This document shows, in pieces, positions 8,529-17,429 of a stretch of 64,000 nucleotides of DNA. How positions within the stretch are numbered: position 1 is the first letter of the stretch; the number at the start of each line of letters is the position of its first letter. The notes under the pieces were generated by a model. That model saw only the letters and a program-made list of their open reading frames with translations, made no database searches and had not been told where the DNA came from. The translations under genes and the position numbers were made by a program. Source of the DNA: CAWJHE01 sp963842455 (GTDB lineage: Bacteria; Chloroflexota; Anaerolineae; Anaerolineales; UBA4823); assembly GCA_963842455.1 (NCBI GenBank), contig CAWJHE010000008.1:65695-129694 (forward strand), written 5' to 3'.

Positions 8529-9491
8529 CTATATCAAAAAATCTAATTTTGCGCTGTCATCAAACAAACCGCCATAGCGAGTTAAAAACTCACCTTGTGT
8601 GAAAGAATGTCCTTGCGGGCCGCGTTTTTCCAGGCAATAGGTTGCAGCCAGGGCGCCTAATCTGCCACATTGAGGCAGATCCAAACCATGCGACAAACCG
8701 GTTAAGAAACCGCCGCGAAATGCATCACCAACCCCGGTGGGATCAACAATCTCTTGCGGAGAAACGACTGGAACGGAAAACAATCCATTCTTTGTAAAAA
8801 TATCGGCGCCATGCTCCCCGCGGGTAATGACAACCATGATGTGTGGATTAATTTCAAGAATCTGGCCGATATCCCATCCCGTCATTTTCTCGATCAGAGC
8901 TGATTCATAATCATTGACAAATAAGCCAAAAGCATGGCGGATGCCTGCCCGTAAATCCTCCGCATCCAAACGAACAATTTGCTGGCTAGGATCATAGATA
9001 TACGGCAAGTTGAGAGACTGGCATTCCTGCACATATTGGATCATCGCCTGAGGATCATTTGGAGAAATCACTACCAAGTCCGGACGGTCATTATTCAACT
9101 GGTGCAAAGAGAGCTGTGAAGCATAGGCCATTGCTCCCGGGTAGAAACTGGCTATTTGAGCATTCGCTCGATCCGTGTTGACAAAAAAAGAAGCGGTAAA
9201 AACACCAGGAATCACCCTCGCCCCTGAGGTCTCAACACCTTTTTCCTCAAGCCAGGTGCGATACTCTTCAAAATCTTCGCCAACGGCAGCCCACAAACGC
9301 GGCCGCTGTCCGAGCAAGGCTAATGTATACGCAATGTTTGGTGCGATGCCACCCCGAAGACGCACCATCGATTCGACCAGGAAAGAAAGACTGATCGCAT
9401 TTAGCCGATCTGGTAAGATGTGGTCTTTAAAATAACCTGGGAAGGTCATCAAATAATCGTAAGCAACTGAGCCGGTGAGTAAAATATTCAT
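8529..9491 (-). CDS. PfkB family carbohydrate kinase, probably adenosine/nucleoside kinase
   Basis: A ribokinase-fold kinase of 320 residues. It has N-terminal LRGGIAPNIAYTLALLG (PfkB signature 1 region) and C-terminal DPTGVGDAFRGGFLTGL, with the catalytic Asp and anion hole of signature 2. Lying between mtnA and ahcY, it is best read as phosphorylating adenosine from ahcY to AMP. This is inference from context, and ribokinase-type sugar activity is not excluded. It starts at 9491 and the intergenic gap to ahcY is about 77 bp. Confidence 0.85.
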   Translation of the reverse strand: MNILLTGSVAYDYLMTFPGYFKDHILPDRLNAISLSFLVESMVRLRGGIAPNIAYTLALLGQRPRLWAAVGEDFEEYRTWLEEKGVETSGARVIPGVFTASFFVNTDRANAQIASFYPGAMAYASQLSLHQLNNDRPDLVVISPNDPQAMIQYVQECQSLNLPYIYDPSQQIVRLDAEDLRAGIRHAFGLFVNDYESALIEKMTGWDIGQILEINPHIMVVITRGEHGADIFTKNGLFSVPVVSPQEIVDPTGVGDAFRGGFLTGLSHGLDLPQCGRLGALAATYCLEKRGPQGHSFTQGEFLTRYGGLFDDSAKLDFLI

Positions 9492-9630
9492 TCTGAATCT
9501 CGTATTGTAAAATATGTCATCATCTTACTGACGCGACCATATATTTTACTCGATAAATTGCTATCGCCAACCTAAATTCGAGAAGGATTAGGAAGAATTT
9601 GACAAATCAAAAGACTTTATGCAGACAAAT

Positions 9631-10671
9631 TCAACCAAGCAAATTGGCTAATTTAGCCTGATAGGGTGGGAAGATTACTCCCTTTTCGGTCACAATGGCA
9701 GATAGGAGTTGGTTAGGAGTGATATCAAAGGCTGGATTACGCGCCCTGGCGCCCTCTGGAGCAACGGGTTTTCCATCCACACTTAGATTTAAGACCTCTT
9801 CCATTGAGCGCTCCTCAATAGGGATCAGTTTACCTTCATTGAGGGAAAGATCAATCGTGGAAGTAGGAAAAACAGCATACACAGGTACACAATGGGCATT
9901 AGCCGCCAGAGCTAACATGTAAGTACCGATTTTGTTGGCGACATCCCCATTGGCTGCCACTCGATCAGCTCCAAATAACACTTTCTGCACTTCACCCCTC
10001 GCAAGAAAATAACCTGCTGCATTATCACTGATAATTTCGTATGAAATCCCGTATTGTTGCAATTCCCAGGCGGTTAACCTGGCGCCTTGCAAGCGTGGAC
10101 GAGTCTCATCAACCAATACATGAATTTTCTTGCCCTGTTCGTGTGCCATGCGGATCACACCTAATGCCGTTCCCCAATCCACTGTGGCTAAAGCGCCGGT
10201 ATTGCAGTGATGAATAACCGTATCACCATCTTGCAGCAATTCTGCTCCCCAATGCGCCATACGCTGATTGATTTCCACATCTTCATCCGCAATTCGTTGT
10301 GCTTCCTCAACAACCAGGCTTCGTAAACCATCCAGATCTTCTTGTGATCGATCCACTTTCTCCAAAATTCGTCGAAGAGCCCAAACCAGGTTAACCGCAG
10401 TCGGACGGGCTTCTGCCAGCTTTATACCCGCTTCGTGCAATTCGCGTTTCAAATCAGGTAAGTTATCTGCCCTGGCATGTATTGCCGCTAATGCTAATCC
10501 ATAAGCCGCAGCTGCTCCAATGGCTGGCGCGCCTCTGACAACCATTGTACGGATTGCATCGATAATCTCTTCAAAATACTCATATTGGACCAGGTGAAAT
10601 TCGGCAGGCAGCCTGCGCTGGTCGATCATCTCTACCTTCTGTTCACTTGCATTCCAGGTGATCGTTCGCAT
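9631..10671 (-). CDS. mtnA: S-methyl-5-thioribose-1-phosphate isomerase
   Basis: The enzyme converts methylthioribose-1-phosphate to methylthioribulose-1-phosphate in the methionine salvage pathway. The 346-residue protein has MVVRGAPAIGAAAAYGLALA, HHCNTGALATVDWGTALGVI (catalytic Cys), DETRPRLQGARLTAWEL and FGADRVAANGDVANKIGTY (catalytic Asp). The start at 10671 is preceded directly by GGAGGAAGG, so the frame-open ATG at 10689 is too early. A clear promoter lies about 90 nt upstream. It heads the mtnA - PfkB kinase - ahcY group. No other mtn genes are in the window. Confidence 0.95.
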   Translation of the reverse strand: MRTITWNASEQKVEMIDQRRLPAEFHLVQYEYFEEIIDAIRTMVVRGAPAIGAAAAYGLALAAIHARADNLPDLKRELHEAGIKLAEARPTAVNLVWALRRILEKVDRSQEDLDGLRSLVVEEAQRIADEDVEINQRMAHWGAELLQDGDTVIHHCNTGALATVDWGTALGVIRMAHEQGKKIHVLVDETRPRLQGARLTAWELQQYGISYEIISDNAAGYFLARGEVQKVLFGADRVAANGDVANKIGTYMLALAANAHCVPVYAVFPTSTIDLSLNEGKLIPIEERSMEEVLNLSVDGKPVAPEGARARNPAFDITPNQLLSAIVTEKGVIFPPYQAKLANLLG

Positions 10672-10760
10672 CCTTCCTCCATTATTCATATCTTCAGACG
10701 ATCTGGGCTGTTATATATAGAATAATAATGACATCATCACCATGAAGAATAGTTAGGTCG

Positions 10761-10789
10761 AGTTTAACATGCGGCAAACGCTTTGTCAA
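10761..10789 (-). promoter_or_regulatory. Promoter of the mtnA group
   Basis: Minus strand TTGACA (10789-10784), 17-nt spacer, TAAACT (10766-10761). The predicted 5' UTR before mtnA is about 80 nt. I see no recognisable SAM or SAH riboswitch core in it. Confidence 0.65.
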
Positions 10790-10875
10790 AGACCAGCGAT
10801 CTGCGCATAAGCCATCTTCCATTAGACAAAGTCTATCAGGCAGTGCAGAATATTCTCATCTATTCTGAGGTCATA

Positions 10876-10904
10876 TTGACACCTCTGCCAGCCTGGGTTA
10901 TAGT
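10876..10904 (+). promoter_or_regulatory. Promoter of the lytic transglycosylase gene, leaderless geometry
   Basis: TTGACA (10876-10881), exactly 17 nt, then TATAGT (10899-10904). The ATG at 10912 follows after 7 nt, leaving no room for a ribosome binding site. Confidence 0.7.
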
Positions 10905-10911
10905 CACTAAG

Positions 10912-13332
10912 ATGAGACACCGCCTCTTATTTCCATTATTTGTTGTACTTGTGGTTTCCATGGCTTGCTCCAGAAGACTGCCATCTCCATTCGACCAGGA
11001 GACTGCCACACCGTCTGCATCCCCAACAGCCAGCATCACCCCCACTCCAACCGTAACCCCCACCCCTCTGCCAACTCCAACCCCGTTGCCAGGCTCCAGA
11101 ATTGGAAGTGGAGAACATGCGCTATTTAATGGTGATCCAGATACAGCTCTGCTTGAATATCAAAAGGCTTATGATCAAAGTGATGATCCGGAAATTCGAG
11201 CAGCAGCCTTACTGGGACTGGGTAGATCGCATTGGATGTTGCGGAATGATTATGAAGCCGTCTCATTATTACAGAAAATCATCACCGAATTTCAGGATGT
11301 GCCTCAAAATGCCGAAGCCTATTTTTACCTGGGGGATATTTTCAGCCAACAAGAGCGCTATGGGGATGCTGTCGAAGCATATAGCCAATACCTTTCATTG
11401 CGACCAGGTGTTATTGATGCTTATGTGTTGAACCGCCGAGGGGAGGCTCGATATGCAACTGGTGATTATTCCAATGCAGCCAGCGATTTTCAGGCTGCAA
11501 TTGGGTCGCCCAGCACATTGGATAATATTTCACTCCAGATGAAGCTAGCCAGGGCGTATGCATTAAATAACGAGCTCGATACAGCTTTAACTCTTTATGA
11601 TGATATCTATTTCCGCACCAGCAGTCCCAATACTCGGGCTTTAGTGAATTTACGAAAAGGTGAAATTCACACAACCCTGGGCAATCTTGAATTAGCCCAG
11701 GCTGCTTATCTTGATTCCATACAAAACTACCCAACGGCGTATGAATCCTATTTATGCCTGGTTGCCCTGGTTGACAGCGGTGTGGTTGTCGATGAACTTC
11801 TACGCGGAAAAGTGGATTATTACGCTGGTCAGTATGGGGTGGCTCTAGCTGCCTTGGATCGATACTTGCAAAACAATCCAACCGACCCTGGCAGTGCTTA
11901 TTACTTTTATGGGTTGACGACGCGTGCCTTAGGTGGGCATACCGAGGCGATTGATTATTGGGACAAAGTGATTAATGAGCATAAAGACCACACATTTTGG
12001 GATGATGCCTATGAGCAAAAAGCCTACACACAATGGGCGTTTCTGAACCAAAATGATTTGGCAACGGAGACATTCTTGGAGTTTGTTGGAAAAGCACCAG
12101 CTCACGAACGTGCTGGAGAATTCCTGTTTTTCGCCGCATTGGCTGCGGAACGTGCTGGAAACCTTGAACAAGCGGCAGAATTGTTTGAACGAGTGACCAA
12201 TTTGTATCCCGGATACAACGAATCCTTGCGTTCCATTTTCTTATCTGGTATCACATCATTCAGATTGGGTGATTTTGACAAAGCCATGACAGCTTTCATG
12301 CGCCATGAAACCCTGGTCGTTTCGCTGCATGATCGCGCCGCTGCCAACTTCTGGATTGCCAAAACGCATGCTGCCCGGGGAGAAACTGACAATGCCCAAT
12401 CTGCCTACCAAAAAACAGCCGGAATTGACCCCACAGGATATTACAGTGAACGCGCCAGAGATATTCTGCACGGTAGAGATCCATTCACACCCTCCCAGGC
12501 TTATGACATCGTCGTAGATTTAGAGGCCGAACGGCTACGCGCAGAAGAGTGGATGCGCTTAACTTTCAACCTGCCGGCCGAATTGGAATTATCCGGTTTG
12601 GGTGCTTTAGCCAACGAAGGCGGTATCCAACGCGGGACAGCCTTGTGGCAGTTAGGTTTATTTGATGAAGCTCGCGGTGAGTTTGAGAGTGTACGTCTGA
12701 ATCTATTGAATGATCCGGTGCAAACATTCCGACTGGTACAGCATATGGTTGAGTTAGGCGCATATCGAACCGCCATCATGGCATCCAGACAGGTATTGGA
12801 TAATGCCCTGTTAGATGATGCTGGGACACTCGGTGCACCGATTTATTTCAACCATATTCGCTTCGGCACGTACTACAACGATTTGCTCTTCCCCCTGGCT
12901 CAGGAATACGGTTTCCATCCCTTGTTTGTATTTAGCCTGGTTCGTCAGGAGAGCTTATTTGAAGGGTTTGTTCGCTCGTCTGCCGGAGCGCGCGGTTTAA
13001 TGCAAATTATGCCGCCGACCGGCGCCGATATCTATAGCAATCTCGGTTGGCCACCAAACTACAATCAAGACGATCTTTATCGACCGCTCGTCAGTCTCAG
13101 GTATGGTATCTACTACCTTGCCAACCAACGTGATGCCTTTGATGGGAATTTATACGCAGCCCTGGCTGCATATAACGGCGGACCAGGCAATTCTCTTGCC
13201 TGGTTGAAATTGGCGCCCGATGATCCAGATCTTTTCCTGGAAATTATCCGATATTCTGAAACCCGAAATTATATCCGGGGCATCTATGAAATCTTTTCGC
13301 TTTACCGGAAGATTTATGACCGCACTCCCTGA
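10912..13332 (+). CDS. TPR-repeat lipoprotein with lytic transglycosylase (SLT) domain
   Basis: An 806-residue exported murein hydrolase. The signal peptide ends at lipobox SMAC (about residue 20), so it should be a lipoprotein. A Thr/Pro linker follows, then about 550 residues of TPR-like helical repeats (HALFNGDPDTALLEYQKAY and others), as in Slt70 or YfgL-type scaffolds. A C-terminal SLT domain carries VRQESLF (catalytic Glu), SSAGARGLMQIMP and AALAAYNGGPGN. It cleaves the MurNAc-GlcNAc bond to 1,6-anhydro products. The frame is open from 10783, but the ATG at 10912 gives a clean signal peptide and sits 7 nt after a -10 box. Confidence 0.92.
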   Translation: MRHRLLFPLFVVLVVSMACSRRLPSPFDQETATPSASPTASITPTPTVTPTPLPTPTPLPGSRIGSGEHALFNGDPDTALLEYQKAYDQSDDPEIRAAALLGLGRSHWMLRNDYEAVSLLQKIITEFQDVPQNAEAYFYLGDIFSQQERYGDAVEAYSQYLSLRPGVIDAYVLNRRGEARYATGDYSNAASDFQAAIGSPSTLDNISLQMKLARAYALNNELDTALTLYDDIYFRTSSPNTRALVNLRKGEIHTTLGNLELAQAAYLDSIQNYPTAYESYLCLVALVDSGVVVDELLRGKVDYYAGQYGVALAALDRYLQNNPTDPGSAYYFYGLTTRALGGHTEAIDYWDKVINEHKDHTFWDDAYEQKAYTQWAFLNQNDLATETFLEFVGKAPAHERAGEFLFFAALAAERAGNLEQAAELFERVTNLYPGYNESLRSIFLSGITSFRLGDFDKAMTAFMRHETLVVSLHDRAAANFWIAKTHAARGETDNAQSAYQKTAGIDPTGYYSERARDILHGRDPFTPSQAYDIVVDLEAERLRAEEWMRLTFNLPAELELSGLGALANEGGIQRGTALWQLGLFDEARGEFESVRLNLLNDPVQTFRLVQHMVELGAYRTAIMASRQVLDNALLDDAGTLGAPIYFNHIRFGTYYNDLLFPLAQEYGFHPLFVFSLVRQESLFEGFVRSSAGARGLMQIMPPTGADIYSNLGWPPNYNQDDLYRPLVSLRYGIYYLANQRDAFDGNLYAALAAYNGGPGNSLAWLKLAPDDPDLFLEIIRYSETRNYIRGIYEIFSLYRKIYDRTP

Positions 13333-13401
13333 GCTACATTCATTGTTACCAAACAAAATTCTGTTGATTGTCCACCCAAAAGTGGTTATTTCACAATAAA
13401 C

Positions 13402-15099
13402 TTATGGTGTGGCGGTCATTTCTGCAGCAGCCCCGTCCACTGTGGCGCTAAACAAGAACCAGGAAGGAACGGTATTCAACCGGTCACTGGTATCATAAAA
13501 CGGACCTACGCTGACTCCCTGAACCTGGGACGAAATTCCAAATGAATAAACTGGATAAAAAAGCGGTAAAGCTGGTAATTCTGTGGCAAACCGGACCTGA
13601 AAATTCCGGTAGCGGCGTGTCCGCTCTGCAATATCCACAGTTACTCTCGCCTGCTCCAAATATTCGCTCGCCTGCCTGTCATTCCATTGTGTGTAATTCT
13701 GCCCAATGTCGGCTTGAGCCTGGTGCCAAAACGGGTATGGATCAGGATCAGGTGAGCGAGAAAAATTGATCTCAACCAGGGCAGCATCGTAATTGCGGGG
13801 CTCCAGGTATTCTGAGATCAGTTCATCATAAGGGGCAGCTACTAAATTCACTTCCACACCCAAAATGCGCCAATCGGAACGAATTTTTTCGGCTATCTGC
13901 GCATACGGAGCCACATCTGGGTAGACCATCTCAAATGATAAGGAGACTCCTTCTTTCGACCTGACCGAGCCGCCTTCAGCAGGGATGGTATAACCAGCCT
14001 GTTTCAACATCGAAATTGCGCGCTCTGAATCGAACGAAATTTGCTCAATGGCTTCGTAATACGCCCAACTCTCAGGAAAAACAGGACCATGCGCCAAAAT
14101 TGCCTGGCCTCCCATAATCCGGTCGATGATCCAGTTCCGGTTAAGCCCTGTCAACAAGGCTCGTCTGACAACAGCATCTTGGAGGAAAGGCTTATCCGCT
14201 GCATCTAAATTGAAGAAAATCAGGTTCAATTGAGGCAATCGCCCGGTATACACACTGGTTGTTTCTGACTTTAATGCTTCTCCAAGAATATCAACAGTTA
14301 CCTGGCTGATACCCATCACCTCACCTTGCTGTAAAGCAAACAATGCAGAAACCGAATCCTGATAATACTTAAAGATGACTGTCTCCAGGAAAGGTTTTTG
14401 TTTGTAATAATCATCAAAACCAGATAAAACCACACCGGTGATTTCTTCGTTCTCAACGATCAGGGAGTCAAACTGAAACGGACCACTACCTACCGGTCTC
14501 AAATTGAAATCCGAATCCACAATTTCCTCAGCAGGCACATCTCCAAGCCGGTGAACAGGTAAAACTCCAAAAGTTAAATAATCCAAGAATGGAGAAAATG
14601 GTTCGGGCAATTGGAATTGAAGGGTTTTTTCATCCAGAACTTTCACCTCCACCTGTTCCCAGAAAAGACGCAAATCTTCAGCGATAGGTATCGACTCATT
14701 GCGCAATAATTCCACTGTAAACACGATATCATCACTGGTAACAGGTTGCCCATCGTGCCAGTTGGCGTTCGCTCGTATAGAAAAGTTATATACTTTTCCA
14801 TCTTGCGAAATACCCCAGGTATCGACCAGATCACCTTGCGGCAATCCCCGGTGGTCAAATTTCACCAGGCTGCTATAAATCAGTCGATCAATGTCTCGAT
14901 CTGCCGGATTGTAGGAGTCAAGCAAGGGATTCAGACGTCCAAATGAACCCAGCAACGCTTCGGTATATATACCGCCTGTTACCGGTGCAATTTCGGGATC
15001 ACCACCAGGTAAAAGTTCGGGCTGTTGGCTCAGCAACAAAACAGCTATCGCTACCAACGCAACCGCAACAACAAGTAACTGCCAACGTAGTTTTTTCAT
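13402..15099 (-). CDS. ABC transporter substrate-binding protein, family 5 (peptide/nickel type)
   Basis: The 565-residue extracellular solute-binding protein starts with a membrane anchor or signal segment (LLVVAVALVAIAVLLL). It continues with SBP_bac_5 hallmarks: TEALLGSFGRLNPLL, VDTWGISQDGKVYNFSIR, NWHDGQPVTSDDIVFTVELL and RRALLTGLNRNWIID. The family binds oligopeptides, dipeptides or nickel. No permease or ATPase genes are adjacent. The start codon lies 10 nt after the T-tract of a terminator-like hairpin and has no visible ribosome binding site, so expression may depend on read-through from secG. Confidence 0.9.
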   Translation of the reverse strand: MKKLRWQLLVVAVALVAIAVLLLSQQPELLPGGDPEIAPVTGGIYTEALLGSFGRLNPLLDSYNPADRDIDRLIYSSLVKFDHRGLPQGDLVDTWGISQDGKVYNFSIRANANWHDGQPVTSDDIVFTVELLRNESIPIAEDLRLFWEQVEVKVLDEKTLQFQLPEPFSPFLDYLTFGVLPVHRLGDVPAEEIVDSDFNLRPVGSGPFQFDSLIVENEEITGVVLSGFDDYYKQKPFLETVIFKYYQDSVSALFALQQGEVMGISQVTVDILGEALKSETTSVYTGRLPQLNLIFFNLDAADKPFLQDAVVRRALLTGLNRNWIIDRIMGGQAILAHGPVFPESWAYYEAIEQISFDSERAISMLKQAGYTIPAEGGSVRSKEGVSLSFEMVYPDVAPYAQIAEKIRSDWRILGVEVNLVAAPYDELISEYLEPRNYDAALVEINFSRSPDPDPYPFWHQAQADIGQNYTQWNDRQASEYLEQARVTVDIAERTRRYRNFQVRFATELPALPLFYPVYSFGISSQVQGVSVGPFYDTSDRLNTVPSWFLFSATVDGAAAEMTATP

Positions 15100-15109
15100 A
15101 GAATTAACG

Positions 15110-15261
15110 AAAAAAGGGCGTTACACAGCTTGACCGTGAGACGCCCTCCGATCTTTGCTCCTTACGGTCCACCTCATCCGAAAAGTTGTTGACCATCTCC
15201 CCATGATGGCAGAGCAGCCAGGGAAAGGTCATTTCCAGAAAATGACGCAGGCTCGGATAAA
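15110..15261 (-). promoter_or_regulatory. Structured secG-to-SBP intergenic region with terminator and competing helix
   Basis: Read on the minus strand, hairpins GTCATTT/AAATGAC (15246-15228) and CCATC/GATGG come first. A terminator follows: GGGCGT (15146-15141) pairs with ACGCCC (15121-15116), an inner CACGG/CTGTG helix extends it, and six T follow at 15115-15110. GACCGT (15169-15164) can pair instead with ACGGTC (15137-15132), which overlaps the terminator's inner arm. The two folds exclude each other, as in an attenuator. No known riboswitch core is recognised. It may simply be the secG terminator. Confidence 0.5.
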
Positions 15262-15486
15262 CTAACCTGCCACCACAGTGGTGACAACAGATAAAACAAA
15301 GAATAACAGGCTTAGAGCAATGGTTACCCGGAAGAGGATTTTCTCAATTCCCCGTCGAGCAGTGACAAAACCTCCACTATCACCACCAGTTAAACCACCT
15401 AACCCAGCACCTTTACTCTGTAAGATCACACTGGCAATCAGTGCAATCGACGTTATAATCAATGCGATATCTAAATATACTTTCAC
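15262..15486 (-). CDS. secG: Preprotein translocase subunit SecG
   Basis: A 74-residue membrane protein with two hydrophobic helices (residues 4-24 and 51-72). They flank the conserved cytoplasmic segment LQSKGAGLGGLTGGDSGGFVTARRG. SecG joins SecYE and stimulates SecA-driven protein export. It starts with GTG at 15486, preceded by AGGAGG at 6-7 nt. Downstream on the same strand is a structured region and then a peptide-binding protein gene. Confidence 0.95.
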   Translation of the reverse strand: MKVYLDIALIITSIALIASVILQSKGAGLGGLTGGDSGGFVTARRGIEKILFRVTIALSLLFFVLSVVTTVVAG

Positions 15487-15573
15487 GACAGCCTCCTGCT
15501 GTAATTCTCAGGTTTTTAAGCAGGTGGGATTATACCTTCCGTTGTCCGATCCGTCAAATCATCCAGAGAACTG

Positions 15574-16668
15574 ATGCACGAAATAATCATTAACCTACAC
15601 ATGCATACTCCGTACTCCGATGGGCATGCCAGTCATTCTGAAATTGCCCAAGCAGCAATCCATGCAGGTATCGATGCTGTAATCGTCACAGACCACAATA
15701 TCTGGGTCGATGGAATAGAAAGGTATTACCAGGAAAATGAACAGCGGGTCCTGCTGCTTGTGGGAGAAGAAATACACGACCAGGCGCTGCAACCACAAAA
15801 GAACCATATGTTAGTGTTTGGAACGAACCAGGAATTATCTCCCCTGGCATATGACACACAATTTCTCATCGATCGGATCAGGAAAGCAGGCGGCTTATCT
15901 TTCCTGGCTCACCTGTACGATCCAGCGGCTCCGGCTGTTGGAGAAACCGATATTTCTTGGGAAAACTGGCAAGTCCAGAGATTTACCGGAATTGAATTGT
16001 GGAATAGTATGTCTGAGTTTAAATCACTTTTAAAAAGCAAGCTCCATGCTATTTACTACATTTTTAATCCCGAATCCATTGCGCATGGTCCTTCGATCCA
16101 GGCTTTGAAAAAGTGGGACGAACTCCTTGCCCAGGGGCAAAAGATCGTTGCCGTTGGCGGCTCAGACGCACACGCCTTGCCTGTCAGGCTTGGACCTCTA
16201 AAACGCGTCTTGTTTCCATACGAATTTCACTTTCGTTGCATCAATACCCATTTAATATCAGAAACGCCACTAATTGGTGAGTTTGAACATGATAGGAGTG
16301 TGGTCTACAATGCCATGGAACGCGGCCGAGCCTTTGTTGGTTATGATTTACCGGCGCCAACCCGAGGGTTTCGTTTTACTGCCCAGGGTCTTGGAATGAA
16401 TGCCAGTATGGGTGAAACGATAGAGCTTGTCAATGGAGTCACCCTGCAAGTCCGACTGCCACTCGCTGCTGAATGTCACTTGCTTCGTGATGGGGCTGTG
16501 ATCCAAACCTGGCAAGGGCAGACAACCTGCACGCACATCACAAACCAGACCGGGGTTTACCGGGTTGAGGTGTACCGGCAATATCGTGGCAAACGACGAG
16601 GTTGGATTTTTAGCAATCCAATCTACGTCCGCCAGCCCCTTTCTAAAAAACGATTGGAACGTACATAA
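15574..16668 (+). CDS. PHP domain metal-dependent phosphoesterase
   Basis: A 364-residue protein with an N-terminal PHP domain: LHMHTPYSDGHASHSEIAQ (HxH metal ligands), VTDHN, GEEIHD and VGGSDAHALP supply the usual metal-binding His/Asp set. A C-terminal beta-rich domain of about 90 residues follows. PHP proteins hydrolyse phosphoesters such as histidinol phosphate or nucleotides, and the substrate here is unknown. The closest style is stand-alone PHP hydrolases related to CehA. It diverges from secG, with the two start codons 87 bp apart. Confidence 0.85.
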   Translation: MHEIIINLHMHTPYSDGHASHSEIAQAAIHAGIDAVIVTDHNIWVDGIERYYQENEQRVLLLVGEEIHDQALQPQKNHMLVFGTNQELSPLAYDTQFLIDRIRKAGGLSFLAHLYDPAAPAVGETDISWENWQVQRFTGIELWNSMSEFKSLLKSKLHAIYYIFNPESIAHGPSIQALKKWDELLAQGQKIVAVGGSDAHALPVRLGPLKRVLFPYEFHFRCINTHLISETPLIGEFEHDRSVVYNAMERGRAFVGYDLPAPTRGFRFTAQGLGMNASMGETIELVNGVTLQVRLPLAAECHLLRDGAVIQTWQGQTTCTHITNQTGVYRVEVYRQYRGKRRGWIFSNPIYVRQPLSKKRLERT

Positions 16669-16686
16669 ACAGTCAAACGCATCAAA

Positions 16687-17085
16687 CTAAGGTGAGGGTT
16701 GAGTTCCAATCACAGGAAATCCCTGAGGCATAATTTCCGCCGTATACAGTACCGAAATCCACACTTGCCAATCCGGATTTACATTCTTGAGCGTTTCCGG
16801 CGGAGTAACCTGGAACCAGTTACTATCTGAAGAAATCGCAATCACTTCTAATTGCTTTTCTTCTGAAACGACCCCTATTTGGTCGAACTCTACGCCAGGT
16901 CCATTACGTAAAGGAGCTCCATCAAAATCTACAACGACCCACTTGTTAAGTGGTGTTGCCATCATTTCTGGTGTGGGTGTCGCATCATCCTCTTCTGCAC
17001 TGAAACTGCAAGCTAATCCAGGTAGAATGAACAATCCCAGGATTAAAACTCCAAAAGGCAATAATGAATTGAACTTTTTTTTCAT
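16687..17085 (-). CDS. SH3-like domain lipoprotein
   Basis: A 132-residue protein with a lipoprotein signal (hydrophobic stretch, then PGLAC). A short acidic Thr/Pro linker follows, then a bacterial SH3 domain (APLRNGPGVEFDQIGVVSEEKQLEVIAISSDSNWFQV, ending with WISVLY). Such domains usually bind cell-wall peptides. It ends 18 bp from the convergent PHP gene. No ligand can be named. Confidence 0.8.
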   Translation of the reverse strand: MKKKFNSLLPFGVLILGLFILPGLACSFSAEEDDATPTPEMMATPLNKWVVVDFDGAPLRNGPGVEFDQIGVVSEEKQLEVIAISSDSNWFQVTPPETLKNVNPDWQVWISVLYTAEIMPQGFPVIGTQPSP

Positions 17086-17429
17086 AAATGAAACCTGGCT
17101 AATGGATTTCTCTGCTCAAAAACACCAATTAATTATAACCTTAGAAAGAAAAAATCTCACAAATTCACGTTCGAAGAATCAGGTTCTGGGACATTCATGG
17201 AAAGCCCGGAGCTTCAACATTGACTAGGTTTTTTTTCAGGTGCAAATAATCGTCTTAGAATATTGTTTAGAATATTTTTAGAAACCTGTTTTCCGGGTTT
17301 TTTCATGCTATACTTCGTTTCCTAACTCGATTTCACATTTATCGTTGTTTAGTTTAAAGACAGAAATATTCCAGATTCCGCAGGCGCAGCGGATACATGG
17401 GCACATCAAATTTATGAGGTATTTTGCGC
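17086..17429 (+). other. Intergenic region upstream of the zinc protease
   Basis: An AT-rich stretch of 344 bp between divergent genes, with TAGAATATT repeated at 17259-17279. A weak hairpin AAACC/GGTTT near 17281-17301 is followed by T. A possible -10 box TATACT lies near 17310. No convincing gene or RNA was seen. Confidence 0.35.

Noticed and set aside
10672..10760. SAM/SAH riboswitch in the mtnA leader
   Set aside because: The leader of about 80 nt has none of the conserved cores I know for these riboswitches, and no terminator or sequestering helix.
15110..15261. Small SRP RNA or T-box leader
   Set aside because: The SRP tetraloop core (AGGTCCGGAAGG) is absent. A GAGGTGGACCG string resembles the T-box AGGGTGGNACCGCG only loosely, with no stem I or specifier features, and the downstream gene is not an amino-acid gene.
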